A stretch of DNA of 12,683 nucleotides, from assembly GCA_964471235.1 (NCBI GenBank), contig CAYYGL010000143.1, forward strand, positions 1 to 12,683, given 5' to 3'. The notes under the pieces were generated by a model. The model searched no databases and was not told the DNA's origin. It worked only from the letters and a program-made list of their open reading frames with translations. This document shows positions 1 through 6,029 of this stretch, piece by piece; position 1 is the stretch's first letter; every line of letters starts with the position of its first letter. The position numbers and the translations under genes were made by a program. The stretch comes from CAYYGL01 sp964471235. GTDB taxonomy: Bacteria > Calditrichota > Calditrichia > RBG-13-44-9 > J075.

Positions 1-69
1 AATAATTCCAAACACTTGGAGCACCTTCTTTATTCTTTTATTGCAGATTTAGGGTTTACTTTTCATTAA
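1..69 (+). CDS. C-terminal fragment of an unknown AT-rich protein (partial, runs off the left edge)
   Basis: Frame 1 is open from the window edge to a TAA at 67-69 and encodes 22 residues with protein-like composition (…SKHLEHLLYSF…LGFTFH). No family is recognised. The next frame picks up immediately after the stop (…IYRDYDSFDKSYSYLKRLLK…) and stays open to 686. The two may therefore be one gene broken by a frameshift near 60-70, or two tightly packed genes. What is seen is the open frame and its abrupt hand-over; the single-gene reading is inference. Confidence 0.35.
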   Translation, partial: NNSKHLEHLLYSFIADLGFTFH

Positions 70-152
70 TTTATCGTGATTACGACTCTTTTGACAAAAG
101 TTATTCATATTTAAAACGTCTTCTTAAAATTGATTCGAAGGACCCCTTATAT

Positions 153-686
153 TTGCTGTTCAAGTTTGTTCAGTACGAAAAATTTGTTCTCTTATGTTTT
201 GAAGATTCAGAATATTTAAAATTCCCACTTTGTAAAATTGCTCTGGATAGTATTTCTTATTTGGCAAATGATATTTATCAAAAATATGATTGCTATTACC
301 TTCGACTCCGAACAATCCCTTATGCTTCTTTCAAATCCTTCCGAGAACGGGAGAATGCATTAATAGCAGAAGTCAATTTTATAGAATCTGGTGATAATAG
401 AGACAGATTACTTAATTCGATAGAAAATTTTATTGAGAAATACTCTTCAGAACCGGAATATTTCTGGAGCCTTACGAATATCAAACAAGAGAATATTAAA
501 ACTTTTTTAATAATATTTTATCAACGATTTCTCTTAAGAAATTATTCTTTCAGAAAATTTTTAGAGTATAATACTGAAATTAAGTATGAATCATTTGATC
601 GTATTAAACCTCAATTTGAAAAGTATCCCGCATTTTATAGAAAAGTTTTAGAAAAAGAATTTCAGACAACAAAGGCGATGAGGTAA
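153..686 (+). CDS. Unknown AT-rich protein, truncated at its 3' end by junction with RHS remnant
   Basis: No family is recognised. The translation is rich in aromatic, Lys, Glu, Ile and Leu residues, with several predicted helices and no clear signal peptide or membrane segment. The reading frame is open from position 6, so the TTG start at 153 is only nominal; coding-like sequence upstream (…DYDSFDKSYSYLKRLLKID…) suggests the true protein is longer. Base composition is much lower in GC than the flagellar genes to the right. Near 668-671 the sequence changes to RHS/YD-repeat coding in another frame, and the ORF ends nine residues later (TTKAMR then TAA at 684-686). The last residues are therefore read out of frame from RHS DNA and the native C-terminus is lost. 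The charged helical composition is compatible with an accessory or defence-type protein, but nothing specific supports that. Confidence 0.5.
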   Translation: MLFKFVQYEKFVLLCFEDSEYLKFPLCKIALDSISYLANDIYQKYDCYYLRLRTIPYASFKSFRERENALIAEVNFIESGDNRDRLLNSIENFIEKYSSEPEYFWSLTNIKQENIKTFLIIFYQRFLLRNYSFRKFLEYNTEIKYESFDRIKPQFEKYPAFYRKVLEKEFQTTKAMR

Positions 687-805
687 CCTACCGCTACAAC
701 GCCAGTGGCCAGCGCATTTTTAAGCAGGTTGGCAACCAGATGCGGGAATATTCCATTTTAGAAGGTGACCAGGCCGTGGAGGTATTCGATGAGAGCGGGT
801 CTTTG

Positions 806-827
806 TCGCAAAGCGATCCCTTTGGGA
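806..827. repeat. 22-nt double mini-hairpin inserted in the RHS remnant (copy 1)
   Basis: Two adjacent 11-nt palindromes: TCGCAAAGCGA (806-816) and TCCCTTTGGGA (817-827), each with perfect 4-nt arms and a 3-nt loop. Removing exactly these 22 nt joins …ESGSL (ending TTG at 805) in frame to KYWNILANG (AAA at 828), the expected RHS core sequence. The insertion shifts the frame by +1. Confidence 0.65.
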
Positions 828-902
828 AAATACTGGAATATTCTCGCCAATGGCGTGACAGGCAGGTATGATCCGGGTAGCGGTGCAAAGATCTTCTATT
901 TG

Positions 903-924
903 CCCCAAAGGGGTCACTTCGCGA
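903..924. repeat. 22-nt double mini-hairpin inserted in the RHS remnant (copy 2)
   Basis: CCCCAAAGGGG (903-913, perfect arms) followed by TCACTTCGCGA (914-924, one arm mismatch). Removing 22 nt joins KIFYL (TTG at 900-902) to KDHLSST (AAA at 925) and restores the conserved RHS YLKDHLGST motif. As in copy 1, the break falls between TTTG and AAA. Confidence 0.65.
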
Positions 925-992
925 AAAGACCATTTAAGCTCTACCCACGCGGTGGTTAACACTGGCGGCACGGTAGTAGAGGCGCACGACTA

Positions 993-1014
993 TGCCGCAG
1001 GAATCCCTTCGGGA
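993..1014. repeat. 22-nt double mini-hairpin inserted in the RHS remnant (copy 3)
   Basis: TGCCGCAGGAA (993-1003, one arm mismatch) followed by TCCCTTCGGGA (1004-1014, perfect arms). Removing 22 nt converts the sequence to GAC TAC TAC CCG TTT GGG, i.e. DYYPFG, the hallmark RHS motif. The exact edges are ambiguous by one or two bases because the flanks repeat TA. Confidence 0.6.
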
Positions 1015-1032
1015 CTACCCGTTTGGGCTGCT

Positions 1033-1099
1033 GATGAAATCCGTGAGGGATTTCATCCCGAAAGTTGCTTGGATGGCAACGCATTAGCCGGGATGCCCG
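1033..1099. repeat. Cluster of three palindromes inserted in the RHS remnant
   Basis: Three stem-loops lie between the RHS motif YPFGLLM (ending 1036) and PERIYQGRYK (from 1096). The first is GATGAAATCC (1033-1042) / GGATTTCATC (1048-1057), 10-bp perfect arms with a 5-nt loop. The second is GTTGC (1064-1068) / GCAAC (1076-1080). The third is CGGGATGCCCG (1089-1099), an 11-nt mini-hairpin of 4-3-4 form. The extra sequence between the RHS motifs is about 59 nt, so this is either a different element or a compound of several. Confidence 0.5.
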
Positions 1100-1449
1100 A
1101 GCGCATTTACCAGGGCAGATATAAATAATGGTGACAACGCACTTATAACGGTTGCCGGATCAGCTTCTAACCCATTAATTCCCGGTGCATCAGCCATTGA
1201 TTATAATTTCCAGATTTCTATTGTACCGGGAGAAGATAACCAGTTCCAGGTATCAGTAGTTGGATCGCACGATGGATTTCCGGCATACGAAATCTACGTT
1301 AAATCCGAAGATGGGAAGATAGTTCAAGCTTATGTTTATATTCCGGGAACTGGTCTGGTTGAGGTCCGACATCTGTTTCCGCCGTGTGAATGTAAAAGAA
1401 GAAAAAGATACAAAAAAAGAAGAGAATGATTAAAACTTAAGGTTCAGTT

Positions 1450-1800
1450 ATGTACATTAAACGTATGTGGTGGTTATTATTAGTCTTGCAAATTCCCATA
1501 TATGGATTTTTTACCTCATTTATCCAACCCATACCGCATTCGGAGGTGATATTCCAAATTGCAATCAGCCTTTCTTTTGGCATATCATGGATTCTCATTT
1601 TTGAAATATTAACCATCAAAAGAAAGACAAAGAGAAATCGATTGCTATTTTTTATATTATTTTGTGTTACAACTGTCTTTTACTTCTTTCTACCTTTTTT
1701 CTTGGGCTTCTTTGTGTTTCCGTTAGATTATATTTTAATGGCAATAATCATCGTGCTTTTGATTTTCACAGGGAAAAAGTTTGTTTTTAACACATCCTAA
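1450..1800 (+). CDS. Small multi-pass membrane protein of unknown function
   Basis: A 116-residue, very hydrophobic protein with about four predicted membrane segments, at roughly residues 5-25, 33-53, 65-88 and 90-110. A Lys/Arg-rich loop (IKRKTKRNR, around residues 56-64) separates the two halves. No family motif is recognised. The ATG is preceded by AAGG about 9 nt upstream, a weak but acceptable ribosome binding site. It starts 20 nt after the stop of the RHS remnant, in the position where small membrane immunity genes often follow polymorphic toxin genes; that role is inference from position only. It is AT-rich like the neighbouring debris and is intact over its whole length. Confidence 0.6.
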   Translation: MYIKRMWWLLLVLQIPIYGFFTSFIQPIPHSEVIFQIAISLSFGISWILIFEILTIKRKTKRNRLLFFILFCVTTVFYFFLPFFLGFFVFPLDYILMAIIIVLLIFTGKKFVFNTS

Positions 1801-1859
1801 AAGAGTTTTAATTCTTTAAGTGTAAACCAACTCTTTTGAATTGACCAGAGTTAAAGAAT
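1799..1859. other. Overlapping AT-rich inverted repeats after the small membrane gene
   Basis: AAAAGAGTT (1799-1807) pairs with AACTCTTTT (1829-1837), and ATTCTTTAA (1811-1819) pairs with TTAAAGAAT (1851-1859). The two 9-bp stems interleave, so they are mutually exclusive in RNA or could form a pseudoknot. The first overlaps the stop codon of the upstream gene and could act as a weak terminator, but no clear T-run follows. The rest of 1801-1927 shows nothing recognisable. Confidence 0.3.
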
Positions 1860-1927
1860 ATTTGAACTTTTGTCACTTTATAACAAATAAATAAACACAT
1901 GGCAGAACAATTGCTAAACTGGTCTGC

Positions 1928-2200
1928 ATGATCCAAAAAGCAACCATTTTGCCCTTCGATGTTGAAATTAGATATCCCCTACGCCAAAGCGACGATCAAT
2001 TTCGTCATGGCATTTTGGCTATCTGTCAAGAGGCCCGTAGCCCGGTAAAGCGAAGTCTCAGCCAGGTATATCACTATCAATTTAGCAGCATCAGCAAAGC
2101 AATTTCAAAGCTTGCCATTAACCCAAAAGACGACACCATGCTGCTCAAGGAGGAGCAAAATGGGTGTGTTTGTCAAAAGTTTAAAAATACTTCTCCTTAA
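1928..2200 (+). CDS. Unrecognised short ORF, probably a gene fragment
   Basis: A 90-residue ORF starting at ATG 1928 with no convincing ribosome binding site. Residues 1-70 look coding, polar and mixed (QSDDQFRHGILAICQEARSP, QVYHYQFSSISKAISKL). The last about 20 residues are Lys/Asn/Cys-rich and look like read-through into unrelated sequence. I do not recognise the family. The helix-turn-helix-like run QFSSISKAISKL and the debris setting make an N-terminal transposase fragment conceivable, but no catalytic motif is visible, so this is a guess. GC is higher than in the flanking AT-rich genes, suggesting a separate origin. Confidence 0.35.
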   Translation: MIQKATILPFDVEIRYPLRQSDDQFRHGILAICQEARSPVKRSLSQVYHYQFSSISKAISKLAINPKDDTMLLKEEQNGCVCQKFKNTSP

Positions 2201-2213
2201 GAAAGGGAATTTG

Positions 2214-2354
2214 ATGAGGCTAAAAAAGAAAAAGACGGTACTCGATTATGTGCTTTTTTGTATAATTAGCATAGTGGTTGGAATATTTCTTGTTATCCTT
2301 GGATATATAATTTATCAAGTGCTAATTATCAACTTCTATTATCCTGATTGGTAA
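2214..2354 (+). CDS. Small single-pass membrane protein (46 aa), possibly the N-terminal part of a frameshifted gene
   Basis: MRLKKKK followed by a long hydrophobic segment (residues 10-42) and a short aromatic tail ending PDW. The start is supported by AAGAAAGGGAA 5-14 nt upstream, and the basic N-terminus fits a cytoplasm-in orientation. Immediately after the TAA, a different frame continues with protein-like sequence to 2543. The annotated stop may therefore result from a frameshift and the original gene may have been about 110 codons. No family is recognised. It shares the small-membrane-protein character of the gene at 1450 and may be further cargo of the RHS locus. Confidence 0.45.
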   Translation: MRLKKKKTVLDYVLFCIISIVVGIFLVILGYIIYQVLIINFYYPDW

Positions 2355-2543
2355 GGTGCTTGACGAAAGTATACAAAGCAAAACCTGGCTTTTCGATTAC
2401 CGTATCGGCAATCCTCGATCGAATCCGGGCAACGAATGGAATGTGCTTTATCCTGTATTTTATGCGCTGGTTGGGGATACTTGAAAAAATGGTCGGAATT
2501 TGCGATTTATACCACTATTTCAATGGGGATGATACAAAATTAG
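2350..2543 (+). pseudogene. Frameshifted continuation of the small membrane-protein gene
   Basis: Frame 1 from 2350 reads GKVLDESIQSKTWLFDYRIG and NEWNVLYPVFYALVGDT, stopping at TGA 2482-2484. Frame 0 then reads KKWSEFAIYTTISMGMIQN to TAG at 2541-2543. Both stretches look like genuine soluble-domain protein and have no start codon or ribosome site of their own. Together with 2214-2354 they would make one membrane-anchored protein with two frameshifts. This is inference from composition and continuity; no homologue is recognised. Confidence 0.4.
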
Positions 2544-2633
2544 CTGACAGGTGCGACCACTGTGTCACTTCCCCCTTTTATCCTTTTTCTTCTCCCCGCT
2601 TTTATTTTTATTCTGTATGCTTTGCTTTTCCCG

Positions 2634-3416
2634 CTATTCTCCCTCATCACCGAATTTCCGCAGTTTGGGTGGGAGAAATGCCATCAATTTTTGTTCCACC
2701 AGGCGGGGGTTATCGCCGGACTGGATGGAGAGAATCCCGGCAATGATCATCTCTCTCACCTGCACCTCGTCTTTGGTGCGCTCCTTTAACTTTCCGGCTA
2801 AGGGTAGGAAGATGAAATTGGATAACACGGCACCGTAAAAAGTGGTGATCAGGGCGACTGCCATAGACGGACCAATGCTGGAAGGGTCGCTCATGGTTTG
2901 GAGCATGAACACCAGCCCAATCAATGTTCCGATCATCCCGAACGCCGGGGCATAGGTGCCAAACGCTTCAAAAACGCCATGACCCTTGGCATGGCGCTCT
3001 TCTAAATTGGTGATTTCCGCCTCTAAAATATCCCGCAGCAATTCCGGTTCGGTGCCGTCAATTGCCAGTTGCAGCCCGGTTTTGATAAAATTATCTTCGA
3101 TCTCCTTAATGTGCGCTTCCAATGCCAGCAGTCCTTCCCGGCGGGCTTCCTCTGCAAATTTCACCAGCATCTCGATCATTTCCCCGGAATCGGCCGTATT
3201 ATGCATGATGGTCTGGCGCACCACTCCCATGATCCCCAATACCTCTTTTAAGGGATATTGAACCAATACCGCAAACAAGGTTCCCCCCATCACAATCAAA
3301 ATGGAAGGGATATTAATAAACCCGCCGATTCCCCCGGCTACCATAATGGAGCCCAGAATGGTGGCGCTGCCGCCAAAAAAACCGATTAATGTCGCCAGAT
3401 CCAACGCCTTCTTCAT
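2634..3416 (-). CDS. motA: Flagellar stator protein MotA/PomA
   Basis: A 260-residue MotA/PomA-family inner-membrane protein. With MotB it forms the ion channel that converts proton or sodium flow into flagellar torque. Four membrane segments are visible, at about residues 7-28, 33-54, 153-173 and 184-206, with a long cytoplasmic loop between the second and third. The loop carries the charged rotor-contact region (FAEEARREGLLALE, 88-100). The conserved channel prolines correspond to P157 in TYAPAFGMIGTLIGL and P183 in IGPSMAVALITTFYG. The C-terminus is basic and ends FLPPKLRKFGDEGE. The start codon overlaps the flbD stop (ATGA), so the two are translationally coupled. motB, the usual next gene, is missing: the sequence beyond 2634 is non-flagellar debris. 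Proton versus sodium specificity cannot be told from this sequence. Confidence 0.95.
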   Translation of the reverse strand: MKKALDLATLIGFFGGSATILGSIMVAGGIGGFINIPSILIVMGGTLFAVLVQYPLKEVLGIMGVVRQTIMHNTADSGEMIEMLVKFAEEARREGLLALEAHIKEIEDNFIKTGLQLAIDGTEPELLRDILEAEITNLEERHAKGHGVFEAFGTYAPAFGMIGTLIGLVFMLQTMSDPSSIGPSMAVALITTFYGAVLSNFIFLPLAGKLKERTKDEVQVREMIIAGILSIQSGDNPRLVEQKLMAFLPPKLRKFGDEGE

Positions 3417-3625
3417 GGCTGCTTCTCAAGTTTAACCCGGATGCTCTCAAAACAACGCTGCCGGTAATCCACAATCTTCTCAATCACCTCATCAACACTA
3501 TCTTTCACAATAATTTTTTTCCCGGTCATGGTGGTAATAATGGTATCCGGGGTGGATTCCACAAACTCAATCAACTCAGCGTTGATGGTAATGGGATTAT
3601 CGTTTATTCTGGTCACGGTTATCAT
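3413..3625 (-). CDS. flbD: FlbD-family flagellar protein
   Basis: A 70-residue protein of the small FlbD family found in flagellar operons between flgE and motA (for example the B. subtilis YlzI/SwrD region and spirochaetes); in B. subtilis the homologue SwrD raises stator power. The family signature is clear: MITVTRIND at the start, then ITINAELIEFVESTPDTIIT, GKKIIVKDSVDEVIEKI and a basic tail. Length is normal for the family. It should not be confused with the Caulobacter NtrC-like regulator of the same name. It overlaps motA by 4 nt. The ribosome site is weak (AGGAAAAAG lies far upstream and GAGAAAATC is closer), which fits a low-abundance protein read from the flgE transcript. Confidence 0.9.
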   Translation of the reverse strand: MITVTRINDNPITINAELIEFVESTPDTIITTMTGKKIIVKDSVDEVIEKIVDYRQRCFESIRVKLEKQP

Positions 3626-3671
3626 GATTTTCTCATTTCACTTTTTCCTGAAAAACGCCCAATTCAAAGCC

Positions 3672-3690
3672 ACCGGCTAAATTTGCCGGT
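3672..3690. other. Stem-loop in the flgE-flbD gap (proximal to flbD)
   Basis: Perfect 6-bp inverted repeat ACCGGC / GCCGGT around a 7-nt AT loop. It lies between flgE and flbD on the flagellar transcript, with no T-run after it in either direction. It is more likely an mRNA processing or stability element than a terminator. Confidence 0.5.
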
Positions 3691-3695
3691 TAATC

Positions 3696-3730
3696 AGGCA
3701 AAGCGCCGACCTCCTGTCAGCACTTTGCCT
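3696..3730 (-). other. Strong stem-loop directly after the flgE stop codon
   Basis: AGGCAAAGCGC (3696-3706) pairs with GCACTTTGCCT (3720-3730): 11 bp with one mismatch and a 13-nt loop. It starts 13 nt past the flgE stop. On the transcript the loop exposes CAGGAGGTC. No U-tract follows, so a simple intrinsic terminator is unlikely. It may stabilise the 3' end of the highly needed flgE message or attenuate transcription of flbD-motA. Confidence 0.5.
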
Positions 3731-3742
3731 TATTTATGTTAA

Positions 3743-5836
3743 TTACCGTTTCAGATTGGTTACTTCCGAGAGCATATCATCGCTCACGGTGATGGTTCGG
3801 GCATTTGCCTGAAACCCTCGTTGTGCCACAATCATTCGGGTAAATTCCTCAGCCAGGTCCACATTGGATTGTTCCAGTGCGCCGGAGACGATGGTGGTGT
3901 TCACTCCTTCGCCGGCGGTGGTTAATACCGGATCGCCGGAATTACCGGAAAGCTGGAACAGGTTTCCTTCATCCCGCAGCAACCCGCTGGGATTGGCGAA
4001 ATTCGCCAGCACAATTTGCCCCAGCAGCTTCACCACGCCATTGCTGAAGGCGCCCATAATTTGACCGGTCTGATCAATGCTCAGCCGATCCAGCACCCCC
4101 ATCCCGTAGCCATCCTGGTAGGTAAAAATGGCGTTGCTGTTAATACCGCTGAACTGGGTAATGCCTTCAAACCCGCCAATGGTACCGGCATTCAGCTCGA
4201 TGCTCATCAAGTCACTGCTGCCGTCGCCTGAGGAAACCTGCAGGGAGGTGGACCCGTCATCGAAGGCAAACGACTTTAATGAACCATCGGTATTAAATTC
4301 CACATAACCGCTGCCGCCGCCGGTGATGGTTGCCGGTTCCGGCACTGTGGCTTTCCATAACCAGCGATTGGGCTGCTGAACATCTTTAGTAAAGACCAGG
4401 GTCAGGTCAAAACTATTTCCCAGGGAATCAAAAACGGTAATGGTTGAAGACTGCTGGGCATCGGTGGCTTTCTGTAATTCCGTATAGTTATCCGGGGTGG
4501 AATCAAAGATATTGTTGAACTCCGTCCGCCCGGAGGCACTAATGTTGATGTTGGAGAGTTCATAGATTTTACCACCGTCCCCATTGATAACCATGGAGCC
4601 GTCAGTGCTGGAAATTTCCACTCCTTTGTTATTGGTTAATCCCAGGGTGGTCTCCACCAGGTTCGTAAAGTCCTGGTAAGTTGTGGTTGCCTGAACGGTC
4701 AAATTACCGGTGGTGACCGGGTTTCCACCAACCTGTCCGTCAATGGAAATCGTATCACTTACCTGCAATCCCAGGGAGGTTCCATTCTGATTCCGCAAAT
4801 TAACCAAGGTGTCGTCATTGCGGGCTACATGGGAAAACTCATCGGAGTTTAGCGTGCTGCCATCCAGGGCGCCGGATAAACCGCTCAATGCGCTGTTCAA
4901 AATGGGATTGGTGCTGGTTACTTCCACGGTATTGCCGGTATTCTGAGTTACCAATTCCAATGCGCCGTTGGCATTCAGGCTAACACTGCTGATGGATGAC
5001 GTCAGGGCGGAGTCATTATTGATCTCCGCTACCAGATCATCCAGGGAATGAAACGCCCCATTAGTGGCAGAGGTATCCGCATCCACGTAGGTAAACGATC
5101 GTTCCACAATGACATTTCCGGTTACCGGGTCTTTAATGCTAATGGTCACCTGGGTGCTATTTCCAACCATACCACTGATAGTGTTATTGGCGGTTCCATT
5201 CGCATAGAGGCCTTCCACATCACTGTTGTCACCGGCTTCTTCGATGCCATACAATCGTTCCGTCTGTAAGATGGTTCCCAGTGGAGTGCTGGCAGCATCC
5301 AGGTTACCACCTAAATCCACCTTGGTTGTGGTGCGGGCAGCAATTTTCTGGTTTAAGGGGAAGGTGAGATCGCTGATTTTAGTGCCGGCATCGATAGTGC
5401 CGTCTTTATTTGCCAGAAATCCCTGTACCCGCATACCGGTACCGTTCATGGTCAAAGCGCCGCTGGCATCAAACTGAAACGCCCCAGCCCGGGTGAAGTA
5501 GCGCTGCTTTCCGTCACTGACGACAAAAAAGCCATTCCCCTGAAGTGCCAGGTCGGTCACCTGACCGGTGGATTCGATACTGCCCTGATTAAACAGGGTA
5601 TCAATGGTTGCCGCAGACATTCCCAATCCTACCTGAATGGGATTGGTGCCTCCCTGGCTGCTCACCGGACGAGTGGCACCCCGCAGGGTCTGGGCAAACA
5701 ATTCGCTAAAGGTCATCCGACCACCTTTAAAGCCAATGGTGTTAACATTGGCAATATTATTGCCAATCACATCCATATAAAGCTGGTGATTTCGTAACCC
5801 TGATACACCCGAGAATAAAGAACGCATCAAACTCAT
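3743..5836 (-). CDS. flgE: Flagellar hook protein FlgE
   Basis: The hook subunit, exported by the flagellar type III system and polymerised under the FlgD cap into the universal joint. The N-terminus MSLMRSLFSGVSGLRNHQ followed by GNNIANVNTIGFKGGRMTF is the standard rod/hook domain. FFVVSDGKQRYFTRAGAF is the next conserved FlgE/F/G block. The C-terminus (SNVDLAEEFTRMIVAQRGFQ, ending EVTNLKR) is the conserved Flg_bbr_C helix. The start at 5836 is chosen because AGAAGGAG lies 8 nt upstream and the conserved N-terminus begins there; an in-frame ATG 30 nt upstream would add ten atypical residues. At 697 aa it is far longer than the about 400-aa enteric FlgE. The extra length is in the central surface-exposed D2/D3-type region, rich in Thr, Ser, Asn and Gly. 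The 193-nt gap upstream contains no gene. Confidence 0.95.
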   Translation of the reverse strand: MSLMRSLFSGVSGLRNHQLYMDVIGNNIANVNTIGFKGGRMTFSELFAQTLRGATRPVSSQGGTNPIQVGLGMSAATIDTLFNQGSIESTGQVTDLALQGNGFFVVSDGKQRYFTRAGAFQFDASGALTMNGTGMRVQGFLANKDGTIDAGTKISDLTFPLNQKIAARTTTKVDLGGNLDAASTPLGTILQTERLYGIEEAGDNSDVEGLYANGTANNTISGMVGNSTQVTISIKDPVTGNVIVERSFTYVDADTSATNGAFHSLDDLVAEINNDSALTSSISSVSLNANGALELVTQNTGNTVEVTSTNPILNSALSGLSGALDGSTLNSDEFSHVARNDDTLVNLRNQNGTSLGLQVSDTISIDGQVGGNPVTTGNLTVQATTTYQDFTNLVETTLGLTNNKGVEISSTDGSMVINGDGGKIYELSNINISASGRTEFNNIFDSTPDNYTELQKATDAQQSSTITVFDSLGNSFDLTLVFTKDVQQPNRWLWKATVPEPATITGGGSGYVEFNTDGSLKSFAFDDGSTSLQVSSGDGSSDLMSIELNAGTIGGFEGITQFSGINSNAIFTYQDGYGMGVLDRLSIDQTGQIMGAFSNGVVKLLGQIVLANFANPSGLLRDEGNLFQLSGNSGDPVLTTAGEGVNTTIVSGALEQSNVDLAEEFTRMIVAQRGFQANARTITVSDDMLSEVTNLKR

Positions 5837-6029
5837 GACACATCTCCTTCTGTTTTCAATATTCATCCTTGAATCAATCCTCGCATCGGTCGGTCAGCGA
5901 GGTATCAGGGTCTCCTTCCCATTTGATGTTCCGAAGGTCCAACCCTGAAAACACATTTATTGCTGTCAATTAACGACAGGGGTCAACGAATCAATCCGTT
6001 CTTATGTCATCTCTGCCCTCCTTTCCGGT

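Larger units (their letters stand above)
671..1429 (+). pseudogene. Decayed C-terminal part of an RHS/YD-repeat protein with a variable C-terminal domain
   Basis: RHS core motifs can be read in order across shifting frames. Frame A, 671-805, gives KGDEVTYRYNASGQRIFKQ and …VFDESGSL. A second frame, 828-902, gives KYWNILANGVTGRYDP and KIFYL. A third, 925-993, gives KDHLSSTHAVVN and VVEAHDY; compare the usual KDHLGSTRAVVN and DYYPFG, so Gly and Arg codons have decayed to Ser and His by G-to-A changes. YPFGLLM (1016-1036) and PERIYQGRYK (1096-1125) follow. From 1127 another frame encodes NGDNALITVAGSASNPLIPG and GSHDGFPAYEIY, ending in a Lys/Arg-rich tail and TGA at 1427-1429. This looks like the polymorphic C-terminal domain; the HDGFPAYE motif recalls domains seen at RHS ends (from memory, possibly DUF3238-like). 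RHS proteins are usually surface-exposed or secreted toxins. This copy has no N-terminus and multiple frameshifts, so it is not functional. Confidence 0.75.

Noticed and set aside
694..971. Minus-strand open frames opposite the RHS remnant
   Set aside because: They mirror RHS coding and the palindromic inserts, have Arg/Ser/Pro-rich shadow composition, and lack ribosome sites.
806..1099. CRISPR-like array
   Set aside because: The repeated palindromes are short, diverged and separated by RHS coding sequence of unequal length, not by uniform spacers; no cas genes are present.
2560..2640. A possible motB start after motA on the minus strand
   Set aside because: All three frames give only a Lys/Arg-rich run that stops within about 30 codons, with no MotB membrane segment or W-x-x-x-[YF]-x-D-like motif.
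2562..2838. Plus-strand open frames overlapping the motA 3' end
   Set aside because: They lie mostly antisense to clear MotA coding sequence; the unique part is a T-rich tract read as Phe/Leu/Pro.
5837..6029. Possible promoter or small gene between the TIGR02530 gene and flgE
   Set aside because: A TTGACC-like box and a CTGTC/GACAG hairpin are present, but no convincing -10 box or open frame with a ribosome site; nothing firm to report.
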